A stretch of DNA of 64,000 nt from Thermoanaerobacterium sp. RBIITD (lineage in GTDB: Bacteria > Bacillota > Thermoanaerobacteria > Thermoanaerobacterales > Thermoanaerobacteraceae). The first letter of the stretch is position 1. Each line of letters begins with the position of its first letter. The stretch lies in NCBI RefSeq assembly GCF_900205865.1, contig NZ_LT906662.1, forward strand, positions 372,001 through 436,000. The letters are read 5' to 3'. Made by a program: the position numbers and the translations under genes. A model generated the notes under the pieces. It had not been told where the DNA came from. It worked only from the letters and a program-made list of their open reading frames with translations, and did no database searches. This document shows, piece by piece, positions 17,390 to 26,490 of this stretch.

Positions 17390-18637
17390 TTATGCGGGCT
17401 GCTTTACCTCAAAACCGAGTTTTTGAAGTTCATAAACCATTCTTACAACTCGTTTTTTCTCGGTTTGAAGCCTGCGTGATTCAAAACAGTTTTCGTTATA
17501 CTTGGTATCTGTTTTAAGTATAGTATAGATGATTACAAGCAGTTTCCTGGCAAAAGCTACAATTGCTTTTTTAGCACCTTTACGCTGTTTCATCTTCCAA
17601 TACCATGCGCACAAATATGATTTCCTCTGGCCTTATTATCCAGGCCACTTCACAAAGGATGCATTTTATATATGGGTTACCTTTATTGATGTTTGCTCGT
17701 TTTTTTTACCTGCGCTTTCATTGTTACCTGGACTTAACCCAGCCCAGGAACAAATATGTTCAGCAGTTTTGAATTTACTCTTATTAGTGCCGATTTCTGC
17801 AAGTATTGTAGGTGCAGCTATTTTATCTATACCTGGTATACCATCTATTAGCTCTATTTGATGGTCATACTTTTGAATAAATGAATTAATCTGGCTCTCT
17901 ACCTCTGAAAGATGGGCTTTAAGATTCTCGAGATGACTAAACATCATTTTAAGAAACTGCATCTGGTGTTTGTCCAGTCTGCCATTTATAGCCTGCATTA
18001 TTTCATTTATCCTTCTGCGGGTTTTGGTTTTAAGACAACTATCAAGATCCTTGATAGTAATGCTGCCGTGAGTGTAAAGATGCTTTATTATTGCACTGCC
18101 AGAAGCACCAAATATATCTGATATGAAAGATGAAAGCCTGAAACCACAGCTTTGTAAAAACTTCTCAATACGATTCTTTTGTGAAGTTATATCTGATATA
18201 ACGCTTATACGATATCTTGTGAGGTCCCTGACCTCTCGGATATCTTTTTTCGGAATAAAACTTCTGTTGAGAAGACCAGCTCTTAGAAGAGTAGCAATCC
18301 ATTCCGCATCTTTCATATCAGTCTTCTTGCCGGGTACGTTCTTCATATGCCTTGCATTGGCAACAATTAGAAACATACGTCCATCAAATGCTGTTTCAAG
18401 AGTTTCATAGACAGACACCCAATATATACCTGTACTTTCCATAGCCATATGCATGCAGCTTTCTTCAACAAGCCATGCTTTTAGAGAATCAAGGTCTGAA
18501 AGCAGTGTTGAAAATATTCTGATTTCAGAGGTGGGTTGCTTGTTAATCGGTCCTTTGAGAAGACATGCAACTACGGATTCTTTGTGGATATCAAGTCTGC
18601 AGCAGCATTCAAAATGTCTTGTATATAAATCAACTCC
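17390..18637 (-). pseudogene. IS110-family transposase relic
   Basis: A DEDD transposase/recombinase read on the minus strand in pieces. The N terminus without a normal start codon reads LDIHKESVVACLL at about 18580, then the open frame 18454-17666 holds MESTGIYW, KKTDMKDAEWIA and the C-terminal IDGIPGIDKIAAPTILAEIG. A shift near 17690 moves to the frame GNPYIKCILCEVAW, and a second shift near 17650 returns to WYWKMKQRKGAKKAI and the end at 17390. So at least two frameshifts plus loss of the start make it dead. It separates ugd from the fucosyltransferase genes together with the intact IS110 element. Confidence 0.88.
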
Positions 18638-18649
18638 TTTAAATATTTT

Positions 18650-18793
18650 GACAGGAATGATTGCCCGAGATTATATGAACTTTACTACTCGTGCTGCCTA
18701 TAGGTCCACAATTGGTTGTGCTCGAAGGCAATCAGTTTACGTTGAAAAACGGGGTACTATTCCTCCGATGTTCGACCAAACTTTGTTCCTGTC
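18650..18793 (-). ncRNA. Structured 5' leader of the IS110 relic (bridge-RNA-like)
   Basis: Directly upstream of the relic's start. Nested complementary arms are visible: 18650-18657 with 18786-18793 (8 bp), 18659-18665 with 18727-18733 (7 bp) extended by 18666-18669 with 18721-18724. IS110-group elements are known to encode a bridge RNA from the non-coding end upstream of the recombinase gene, so position and structure fit. Transcription is not shown. Confidence 0.4.
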
Positions 18794-18923
18794 CTACTTT
18801 GAATTTAGCACATAGTTGAAATTATACAAGTACTTAAGCCATTTTCATCCCTGGTTGTGATAGTAAGATCATGACCCGTTGATAATTAAATATTGTTTTA
18901 CTAAATTCGTCATAATTAAATCC

Positions 18924-18940
18924 ATCAAGTGCCACTTGAT
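18924..18940. repeat. Perfect short inverted repeat at the IS110 left end
   Basis: Arms ATCAAGTG and CACTTGAT flank a single C. It lies between the putative left end of the element and the large leader hairpin, and could be part of the leader RNA or a protein-binding site. Confidence 0.5.
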
Positions 18941-18947
18941 ATTATGT

Positions 18948-19065
18948 ATACATCGCTTAGCTATTATCTATGTTTGGGAAGATGGGTTGTCAAGCCCGAA
19001 CGCAGTGAGTTCATTTTAGGCTTGACTACACATCGGCCAAACATATAATCTTCCATGCGATGTAT
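18948..19065 (+). ncRNA. Candidate bridge RNA hairpin of the intact IS110 element
   Basis: Three nested perfect stems are visible: 18948-18956 with 19057-19065 (9 bp), 18969-18977 with 19037-19045 (9 bp), and 18989-18996 with 19019-19026 (8 bp), topped by GAAC/GTTC. Between the last two stems lies an internal loop made of 18978-18988 and 19027-19036. An internal loop flanked by stems is the form of the target- and donor-binding loops in known IS110 bridge RNAs. Further hairpins follow before the gene, such as CCGTATG/CATACGG at 19272-19278/19289-19295. Expression and guide function are inferred. Confidence 0.5.
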
Positions 19066-19407
19066 GCTGGATTGCTGCATTTTGCATTTGTAGTACACGA
19101 ATTCTCTCTTTCTTCTTCAGGTTGTCTCTGTTAAACTATTTTTAGGATTTGGTTTCAGGGTCGCTCTGAAAACCTCCTGAAGACCCTACTTTAGGGTACT
19201 TCTCGCCTAAGACTGCACCCCTGGGATTACTCGTTTAGTTCTGACTCGCTTGCTGTCCATATCATACTCTTCCGTATGTTTCAGCATCCATACGGTGTAT
19301 CCTATGGGTATTGATATAGTTCTGATATCGCGAGGCTGTTTCTCGGTAATCTGTCAGGGATTAACCTGGTACTGGTTCTCAATTTTTTAATGAAAGGAGG
19401 AATTTAC

Positions 19408-20643
19408 GTGCCCAGTACTTTATTCGTCGGTATAGACGTTAGCAGTCAATCTAATTCTGTTTTCTTTATTGATCAAGATGGCAATAACCTCATTAAGAAA
19501 CCTTTTTCGGTTTCTAATGATATCCCAGGTGCTGATTCTATCATCTCTGAGGTGATTTCTCATGCTAACGCTATTAATGCTTCCTGTGTCAAAATTGGTA
19601 TGGAAGCCACTTCTCATTATGCATGGCACCTCCATCTTCACCTGGCTTCTTCTCCTGACCTGGCACCTTTTAACCCTAAATTCTTTGTTATGAATCCAGG
19701 TGTCGTCAAGGGTTTTAAAAAGGCTTATACCTATTTGCCTAAAACTGACGATTTTGATGCCAGAATCATTGCTGATTGTGTCAGATTCGGTAGGGTAAAC
19801 CCTACTCCTATGCCTGACTTTAGGTATGCTGCGCTACAGCGCCTTACTCGTTTTAGATACCATCTGGTACAAACTATATCCAGTGAAAAGAGCAGAGCTT
19901 TGAACCTCCTTTATCTCAAGTTCTCTTCATTCAAGGAAGATTGTCCTTTTAGCGACGTCTTTGGCTCAGCATCTACTTCTGTTTTTGATTCTTTTACTCC
20001 TGATGAGATCGCTGTTATGCCTGTGGAGGAACTTGTGGATTTTGTCTTGAGTCATGGCAACAATAGATTGAAAAATCCCGAAGAAATTGCTAAGACACTT
20101 AAGTCTGCTGCTAATAGGGCATATCGTCTTAATCCTGACATGTGCGATACTGTTAGCATGACTTTGACCATGACTCTTGAAAATATCAGATTTCTTGAGT
20201 CACAGCTTAAAAAACTTGACAAAGAAATCTCTAAACAGCTTAATGGCTTTCGCCAAACTCTGACTACTATTCCAGGTTTCGGTAATGTACTAGCCGCAGG
20301 CCTTGTAGCTGAGATTGGCGATGTTAAGCGGTTTAAAAATGAATGTGCTGTAGCTAAATTTGCAGGCCTCGTGTGGAATAAATATCAATCTGGCAACTTT
20401 AGTGCTGAAGATACCTCTTTAGCTAAGTGTGGTAACCAGTATTTAAGGTACTATCTTGTAGAAGCAGCTAATTGCGTAAGGATACACGCAAAAGAGTATG
20501 CTGATTTCTACTGCAAGAAGTACAATGAGGTTACAAAACACCAGCATAAGAGAGCCCTCGTTTTAACGGCACGTAAGCTTGTAAGACTGGTCTTTGCCAT
20601 GCTGAGTAAAGGCCAAATCTACCAACCGGGAGGTAATGGATAG
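19408..20643 (+). CDS. IS110-family transposase (DEDD recombinase), intact
   Basis: A 411-residue recombinase that would move its element in an RNA-guided way. The RuvC-like DEDD site is visible: D10 (FVGIDVSS), E66 (GMEATSHYA), D114 and D117 (KTDDFDARIIAD). The C-terminal transposase-20 domain follows, with TIPGFGNVLAAGLVAEIGD and the Ser region FAGLVWNKYQSGNF. The start is taken as GTG 19408, seven bases after AGGAGG; the upstream ATG at 19390 lies in front of that site. It is read against the direction of the glycan genes. Codon use is less AT-rich than its neighbours, consistent with a transferred element. Confidence 0.92.
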   Translation: MPSTLFVGIDVSSQSNSVFFIDQDGNNLIKKPFSVSNDIPGADSIISEVISHANAINASCVKIGMEATSHYAWHLHLHLASSPDLAPFNPKFFVMNPGVVKGFKKAYTYLPKTDDFDARIIADCVRFGRVNPTPMPDFRYAALQRLTRFRYHLVQTISSEKSRALNLLYLKFSSFKEDCPFSDVFGSASTSVFDSFTPDEIAVMPVEELVDFVLSHGNNRLKNPEEIAKTLKSAANRAYRLNPDMCDTVSMTLTMTLENIRFLESQLKKLDKEISKQLNGFRQTLTTIPGFGNVLAAGLVAEIGDVKRFKNECAVAKFAGLVWNKYQSGNFSAEDTSLAKCGNQYLRYYLVEAANCVRIHAKEYADFYCKKYNEVTKHQHKRALVLTARKLVRLVFAMLSKGQIYQPGGNG

Positions 20644-20847
20644 ATTTAGCAAATACATTCAACTGAAGATTACTAAATTTCCTTCCATTATTATCCAATT
20701 CATGGTAGGTTTATTAAGTGTTGCCTTTTTTATAGTTTTTGAGGCCTTTATTTGTCAAGGTTCCAAAAAATAATACTTGATATTATATCGCTTGTCTTTG
20801 TAGCTTGTATAATGTTATGTCTATATAAAATTATCTTTATATATATA

Positions 20848-21711
20848 TTAAATTTTTAGCCACGAATTAGGTATAATATCATTATTATTCAAGTCTTTTT
20901 TACTAAACCATCTATTAGGTGCTATTACGATTTTATTTTTATTTTTATTAAGCCATGCCCCCCACCAACTAAACGTACTGTTTGCAATTATATTGTGTTT
21001 ACAACGACTCATAAGATACATATCTTTATAGCTTTCTTTCCTTTTATTCCAATCAATATAAAAAGCATTATCTATTCTTAAATTTTCCTTTACCCAATTA
21101 ATGTCATCTGAGAAAACAAAAAAACTAGGTTTTGAAATATTAGAATAAATAATTTCAAAAGCGTGTTCATAATACTTGATATTACAAATATTTCCATGTT
21201 TTTTTGCTGCCTCGGGATTTGAGACATAATCCCCCCTTCGAATATGAATACTTACAGAGTCACTAGATATTATCTTTTGTAAAATTTTTATATTTTTTCC
21301 ATCTAGATTTTTTTTGAATTGAAATTTACTTCTTATAATTTCTTTAATATCTATAAAATATCTTTCACTTTGCCAATACCCATCAAAATAAATATTATCT
21401 TTTTTAAAAACATCAGGATCATAATAACCTACTTTTTCAATATAATATGTTTTCTTTTTTCCAATTATTTTTCTTCTAATTCTTGAGATAATATTACTAC
21501 TACAATCCTTTAATTTTTCAGCTTCAGCAGCTGTACAATAATTTTTATCAACATCAAAGATTTTATCAAGTTCATATCCATTATGAAGGTTATAATTTTT
21601 AAAATCATTTATATCTAATTTTACATGTTTATTCTTACTCTTTAAGGATTCATAAAAAGCATATTGAAACATCTGATTTCCTAGACCACCTAATATTTTT
21701 ACAATTACCAT
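20848..21711 (-). CDS. Alpha-1,2-fucosyltransferase-type enzyme (GT11)
   Basis: Transfers L-fucose from GDP-fucose to a glycan in the cytoplasm. The 287-residue protein has the N-terminal GLGNQMFQYAF (9-19), the GDP-fucose motif HIRRGDY (156-162), FSDD (200-203) and NSTFSWWGAWL (244-254), all hallmarks of family GT11. The exact linkage could be another (GT11 also holds alpha-1,3 and alpha-1,6 forms by annotation). It is the last gene of the main glycan block before the IS elements and lies 15 bases after the GT10 gene. The donor would be made by manC, gmd and fcl in this window. Confidence 0.93.
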   Translation of the reverse strand: MVIVKILGGLGNQMFQYAFYESLKSKNKHVKLDINDFKNYNLHNGYELDKIFDVDKNYCTAAEAEKLKDCSSNIISRIRRKIIGKKKTYYIEKVGYYDPDVFKKDNIYFDGYWQSERYFIDIKEIIRSKFQFKKNLDGKNIKILQKIISSDSVSIHIRRGDYVSNPEAAKKHGNICNIKYYEHAFEIIYSNISKPSFFVFSDDINWVKENLRIDNAFYIDWNKRKESYKDMYLMSRCKHNIIANSTFSWWGAWLNKNKNKIVIAPNRWFSKKDLNNNDIIPNSWLKI

Positions 21712-21726
21712 ATTACCTCCAAAATT

Positions 21727-22734
21727 CTATTTAAGATTTTTTATCGTCTCTGTTATATTTTTAGCAAAATATTCATCTGTAAAAAATTTAAAATTACTAC
21801 CCTCCAAATAATTTTTAATATTATTTTGATATTCTATATAATCCTTTTTACCTATTGAAGTCAAGTAATTATATAGATCAGTATATGAATCAAAATATCT
21901 CTTATCTATAAAACAATTTTCTGGTATATAGTCATTTATGTTTTCTGCTCCTAAATAAACCGGTATACATCCTGCAAAAAAACAATCGAATATTTTCTCT
22001 GTCACATATCCTTGAACATTTGATTGGTTCTCATAACAAATGCAAAATTTATATTGAGATAGAGTATATAATTTATTATTTGTTTCACCTGAATAACTTT
22101 TAAAATTCCGAACTAGAAAAGGAAATATTTTTTCCTTCCTATTTCGAGGTTTGTTCCATCCCCTTCCAAACAAATCAAAACTCTTAATATTATTTTTTTC
22201 AAAATATTCTATCGCCTTAATTCTTTCAGAATATAATTCACCTTTCACCTTGGATATTTTATTACCTGCAATTAAAGTACAAAACTTTTTCTTTTCAAAT
22301 TGTACATTTACTATTTCAGGAACCGAACTTGGTTGAGGATAATAAAACTTAAAATATTTCTTATTATCTACTAGATCATCACGCCAAGTAAATATATAAG
22401 TAAAATTTTCATGTATGATCTTATCATAATTTTTAGGATTTACAACAGGTGGCTCCCATAAAAATAATATCATTTTATGATATAATTTCTTTTTTATACA
22501 CTCTCTGTAATATGTATTATTTTTTGATGGAACTTCGAAAAATATTATATATTCAGCTTCATCTAAGTTCCCATTATCTATAGTAATCAAATCATAATTT
22601 AATGACTTAAGTTCTTCTTTTAAAAGTAAAATCGGATTCTTCTCAACAGTACATAAATTATAAAAATTCTTATCATAAAAAATTTTATTGTTTAAATAAT
22701 AATCTCCCCATGGATATAATAGTATCTTTTTCAT
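21727..22734 (-). CDS. GT10 fucosyltransferase-like enzyme (alpha-1,3/1,4 type)
   Basis: A 335-residue protein whose C-terminal half has the GT10 signature: YENQSNVQGYVTEKIFDCF, then GCIPVYLGAENINDYIP and CFIDKRYF (about 230-275). The N-terminal half includes LWEPPVVNP, also typical. It would add fucose from GDP-fucose to an acceptor sugar. The pairing of a GT10 and a GT11 gene predicts a multiply fucosylated repeat unit. The start ATG at 22734 lies 20 bases after the flippase stop. Confidence 0.87.
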   Translation of the reverse strand: MKKILLYPWGDYYLNNKIFYDKNFYNLCTVEKNPILLLKEELKSLNYDLITIDNGNLDEAEYIIFFEVPSKNNTYYRECIKKKLYHKMILFLWEPPVVNPKNYDKIIHENFTYIFTWRDDLVDNKKYFKFYYPQPSSVPEIVNVQFEKKKFCTLIAGNKISKVKGELYSERIKAIEYFEKNNIKSFDLFGRGWNKPRNRKEKIFPFLVRNFKSYSGETNNKLYTLSQYKFCICYENQSNVQGYVTEKIFDCFFAGCIPVYLGAENINDYIPENCFIDKRYFDSYTDLYNYLTSIGKKDYIEYQNNIKNYLEGSNFKFFTDEYFAKNITETIKNLK

Positions 22735-22753
22735 TCATTCACCAACTTTCTAT

Positions 22754-24223
22754 TTATAATTGTTTTAATTGCTTATATTTAATTATTTTTAGTTTTTCTA
22801 ATATTATTATAATAATAGGAATAAATAACATTCCAAATATAATTTTTAAAGTTGTATAGCTATAGAATATATTAATAATAAAGTATGAAACTAAATTTAC
22901 AATAATAACCAATAATAATTCTTTTAGAGGAAATGTTATCTTTATTACAAACTTTATATAAACAAATTGATTTATTGAAAATATACTTTGAGAAAATGTA
23001 TTTGCTAACGCTGCGCCAATTACTCCATACTTCGGGATTAATAAAATATCAAAAACTATATTAATTATTCCTGATAAAATACCTAATACAACAATAAACC
23101 TTTGTTTTTCATAATAAAAAGGTAATGCACCACATACATTCAGAATTTGATTTATCACTAAACCCGTAAGTAGTATAAGAAATACATCTATAACCCCTGA
23201 ATACCTATCAGAATATATAAATGAAATAATATCTTTACTATATAACTTACCATAACACAATATTAAAATTAATAAAACAATAAAATATTTAGTTACAGTG
23301 TATAATATCTTATTTAATAATTCTTTATTGTTTTTTGATACAATTTCAGAGAAATAATTATTAAGAACATTCATAATGGGTGAAAATATCAAATTTATCA
23401 TATTTACAAGACTATAAGCAAGCCCATACACAGCAAGTCCTTTTTGCCCAGTATATATTCCTAAGAAAAAGTATTCTGATCTTGTCCATACGATTTGCTG
23501 CCATATGATGTTTATATACATATAAAACGAATATTTTATTATACTACTTTTATCTTTTAATTTTGCATTTCTAATTTTAAATAAACTTTCTATTCCCAAT
23601 ATTTTTTTTAATTCTCTGTAGTAAATAAAATTTTGAAATAAAGTAGTTAGTAAAACAATAAATATTATTAATAATACATTTTTATTTATTACTATTACTA
23701 TACAAGAACCTATAAATATAATTATCTGAGTTTTAATACTTGCTTTTGCAAATATATCGAATCTTTGTAATGCTTGAATTGCATTAGAATATATTCCATT
23801 AAGTGTAGTAGGTATAATACAAATAATAGACATTAATAATATAAAATATATATTATTATAATTTATTTTTAAATAATTTTCCCATATCGGAATAGTAAAG
23901 ATTAATAAAATACATATTATTCCCACTATTGTATAAATCTTCTTTATAAAATTAATTATTAATATTTTTGATTCATCTATATCATTATTAAAATAATATT
24001 GAGGAAGAAATTTTGTAACCGTTCCTGATAACCCCATACCTAATATATTAGACATTATAGCAATAAACCACATAATAAATGAGTAAACACCATATAATTC
24101 TACCCCTAATCCTCTTGCATAAACAATTGATGATGCAAATGAAATTATTGCTCCAACAATCATTCTTATATAATTACTTTTAATGTTTTTTATAAAACCA
24201 CTAATATAACTTCTATCTGACAT
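22754..24223 (-). CDS. Lipid-linked oligosaccharide flippase (Wzx-like)
   Basis: A 489-residue integral membrane protein with about 14 hydrophobic helices in the polysaccharide-biosynthesis/MATE-like fold; the N-terminal GLGVELYGVYSFIMWF is characteristic. It would flip undecaprenyl-linked repeat units outward across the membrane for polymerisation by the Wzy-like protein encoded upstream at 25174. It belongs to the same run of minus-strand glycan genes. Confidence 0.9.
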   Translation of the reverse strand: MSDRSYISGFIKNIKSNYIRMIVGAIISFASSIVYARGLGVELYGVYSFIMWFIAIMSNILGMGLSGTVTKFLPQYYFNNDIDESKILIINFIKKIYTIVGIICILLIFTIPIWENYLKINYNNIYFILLMSIICIIPTTLNGIYSNAIQALQRFDIFAKASIKTQIIIFIGSCIVIVINKNVLLIIFIVLLTTLFQNFIYYRELKKILGIESLFKIRNAKLKDKSSIIKYSFYMYINIIWQQIVWTRSEYFFLGIYTGQKGLAVYGLAYSLVNMINLIFSPIMNVLNNYFSEIVSKNNKELLNKILYTVTKYFIVLLILILCYGKLYSKDIISFIYSDRYSGVIDVFLILLTGLVINQILNVCGALPFYYEKQRFIVVLGILSGIINIVFDILLIPKYGVIGAALANTFSQSIFSINQFVYIKFVIKITFPLKELLLVIIVNLVSYFIINIFYSYTTLKIIFGMLFIPIIIIILEKLKIIKYKQLKQL

Positions 24224-24272
24224 ATCTTACCTCATTTCATATTTTATTTATATTAAAAATATTAAATGGATA

Positions 24273-25217
24273 TTAAACCGAATGTTTTATATTATTATAA
24301 TAAATTAATAAATTATCTCCTAAAAATGAAAACAAAAATTTAAGTAAATATTTTATTTTAAATATTCCTAATGGATTATACTTTAATGCTTTCATATAAC
24401 TATTTCTACTTAATGAAGCATTGTTAAAAGCAAAATTACGTGTCATTTCAATACACATATAATAATTACTTATTATTTTTTCTCTATTTTTTTTAATTAG
24501 AGGATAATCATTTTCTCTTTGTATTGTATCTAAAAATGCTTTTTCACAAAATTTATTCATCATTTTTAAATTTTTTGATAGACTATTTTTTCGTACTCTA
24601 TAATATAGCAAATATTCATTCAACGAATATATATTATATTTCCTTGTAATTCTATACCATAATTCTATATCCTCAGCATATCGAAATTCTTCATTAAAAA
24701 GGCCTACATATTCAAAAACTTCTCTTTTGATCATTACTGATGATGGGGCACCTATAATATTACCAAAAAGTATTTTATCAAAAACAAAACCATCCGCATT
24801 CTTTTCAACTGTTCCTATAAAATTATTTTTTTCATCTATATTTTTTTGATAAGTAAATATAAGTCCTAGGCTACTATCATTTTTTATTACTGCATTAAAA
24901 AAATTAACCTGCCTTGATACTTTATCCTTTTCCCATATGTCATCATCATCTAAAAAACAAATCAATTCTCCTTTTGAATTATTTATTCCTGTATTCCTGG
25001 CACTCGCAAGTCCTCTATTTGATTGATATATATATTTAATATTGGGATATAACTTAGCTATTTTTTTTGCTACATTGTTTGTAGAACCATCATCAACAAG
25101 TATAACCTCTAAATTACTATATGTTTGATTTACAACACTTTCTATTGCTTGTTTTAAAAAATTTTCATTACTGTTATATGAGGTTATAATAGCTGTTACT
25201 AATTGGCACATTTTCAA
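24273..25217 (-). CDS. Family 2 glycosyltransferase
   Basis: A 314-residue inverting GT-A enzyme: ITSYNS near 11-16, VDDGST at 41-46 and the metal/nucleotide motif LDDDD at 89-93, followed by a region of EDIELWYRI type (about 181-189) with the likely catalytic acid. The 5' end overlaps the 3' end of the polymerase gene by 44 bases in another frame; a second ATG at 25211 is possible. Donor and acceptor are not predictable. Confidence 0.9.
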   Translation of the reverse strand: MKMCQLVTAIITSYNSNENFLKQAIESVVNQTYSNLEVILVDDGSTNNVAKKIAKLYPNIKYIYQSNRGLASARNTGINNSKGELICFLDDDDIWEKDKVSRQVNFFNAVIKNDSSLGLIFTYQKNIDEKNNFIGTVEKNADGFVFDKILFGNIIGAPSSVMIKREVFEYVGLFNEEFRYAEDIELWYRITRKYNIYSLNEYLLYYRVRKNSLSKNLKMMNKFCEKAFLDTIQRENDYPLIKKNREKIISNYYMCIEMTRNFAFNNASLSRNSYMKALKYNPLGIFKIKYLLKFLFSFLGDNLLIYYNNIKHSV

Positions 25218-26436
25218 TTTTTCTTCCTATCCAATTATATTTTTGATAATTATTATAACTATAAAAAATAGCAATTGTATACCAAAATATTGGATTCATT
25301 GCTTCAAATAATATTATGTCAAAGCAGCCACCTAATAATATTAATAAAACACCAAAAAAAATTCTTTTATCATTAGATAAAATTCTTTTTAATAATAATA
25401 TTACTATTAAAAAATATAAAATTCCTCCCAAAAAGCCACTTTCTATAAATTCATTTAAAAAAATATTATGAGCACTATTTATATATAACCTATTTTGCAA
25501 AATAAATCCACTATTTCTATTTAATATTATATTACCAAATGGATTTTGTTTTATTAATTCAATTGAATATCTCCATATAAAAGTTCTATTACCTAAACTT
25601 CCAACATTTCTACCATTGGTTATCAATGGAATAATTAATTTAATAAAAATAACTAAAATAATAATTAAAGAAATAATAAATAAAGATACTTTTAAATATT
25701 TGTTTATATTTTTAAACTTTTTAAATAAAAAATATATAATATATACAAAAGATAGTGCAAGAAATGTATGGGAATTTGAAAAATATAAATTTGATTCAAT
25801 TATTATCAGTAATAATGCTTTATCTAAAATTCTTATGTTACTTATATTAAATAAATAAATCAAAGCTAAAAAGCAAAAAGTAGCAAATCTACTTTTATGC
25901 CAAAATAGCCATTGTAAGCTCTTATCAGCAAATACAGCTGTTTGATTAAGAGTTGCAAATTTTATACCTGTTCTAGAAATATAAATATTACTATATCCAA
26001 AAAAATACATTATAAAAGCCAAAATCATACTTATATATAATATTCTAGATATAAAAGTATTTATAATAATTATTTTTTTGTAATCCAATTTATATTGTAT
26101 TATTAATGGAATTATTACAATTAAAGGAATAACTTTTGTTAAAGTATAAATCATTGCTGTTGGTTTTATATATATTGTATCTATAATTATATATATACAA
26201 TATGTTAATATTAAAAGAATTAACATGAAATCTATGTGCTTAAAATTTTTTTTAATCACCGTAAAATTATAATGTCTAAATGAAATTATATACCATAAAC
26301 CTATTATTACACCACTATATACATATATATAAGTACTATATCCTATTAATATTTTTTTTACTACAAAAATTATTAAAAAAGTGAACAAATACAATAAGTA
26401 TAAATTTATTAAATCTATATCTATTTTTTTACTCAT
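25174..26436 (-). CDS. Wzy-like polymerase / O-antigen-ligase-type membrane protein
   Basis: A 420-residue protein with about 12 membrane helices. Between them is the family-typical external stretch with GNRTFIWRYSIELIKQNP (about 282-299) and INSAHNIFLNEFIESG, matching the Wzy_C/O-antigen ligase region with its conserved Arg and His. It would polymerise the lipid-linked repeat units outside the membrane. It overlaps the GT2 gene, suggesting coupled expression. Confidence 0.85.
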   Translation of the reverse strand: MSKKIDIDLINLYLLYLFTFLIIFVVKKILIGYSTYIYVYSGVIIGLWYIISFRHYNFTVIKKNFKHIDFMLILLILTYCIYIIIDTIYIKPTAMIYTLTKVIPLIVIIPLIIQYKLDYKKIIIINTFISRILYISMILAFIMYFFGYSNIYISRTGIKFATLNQTAVFADKSLQWLFWHKSRFATFCFLALIYLFNISNIRILDKALLLIIIESNLYFSNSHTFLALSFVYIIYFLFKKFKNINKYLKVSLFIISLIIILVIFIKLIIPLITNGRNVGSLGNRTFIWRYSIELIKQNPFGNIILNRNSGFILQNRLYINSAHNIFLNEFIESGFLGGILYFLIVILLLKRILSNDKRIFFGVLLILLGGCFDIILFEAMNPIFWYTIAIFYSYNNYQKYNWIGRKIENVPISNSYYNLI

Positions 26437-26490
26437 ATGATAAATTCTCCTTAAAATCTAATACTCTTTAATATACTATTTTTATAAATA

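Larger units (their letters stand above)
18898..20679 (+). mobile_element. Intact IS110-family element (boundaries tentative)
   Basis: Holds one complete IS110 transposase gene (19408-20643) and about 500 bases of structured leader. The tentative ends are set by a 10-base direct repeat TTACTAAATT at 18898-18907 and 20670-20679; this could be chance in AT-rich DNA, as IS110 elements normally show only a very short duplicated core and no terminal inverted repeats. It is inserted next to the older IS110 relic. Confidence 0.5.

Noticed and set aside
18453..18815. Plus-strand 120-aa open frame
   Set aside because: It is the antisense of the IS110 relic's N-terminal region and leader, with no recognisable protein features.
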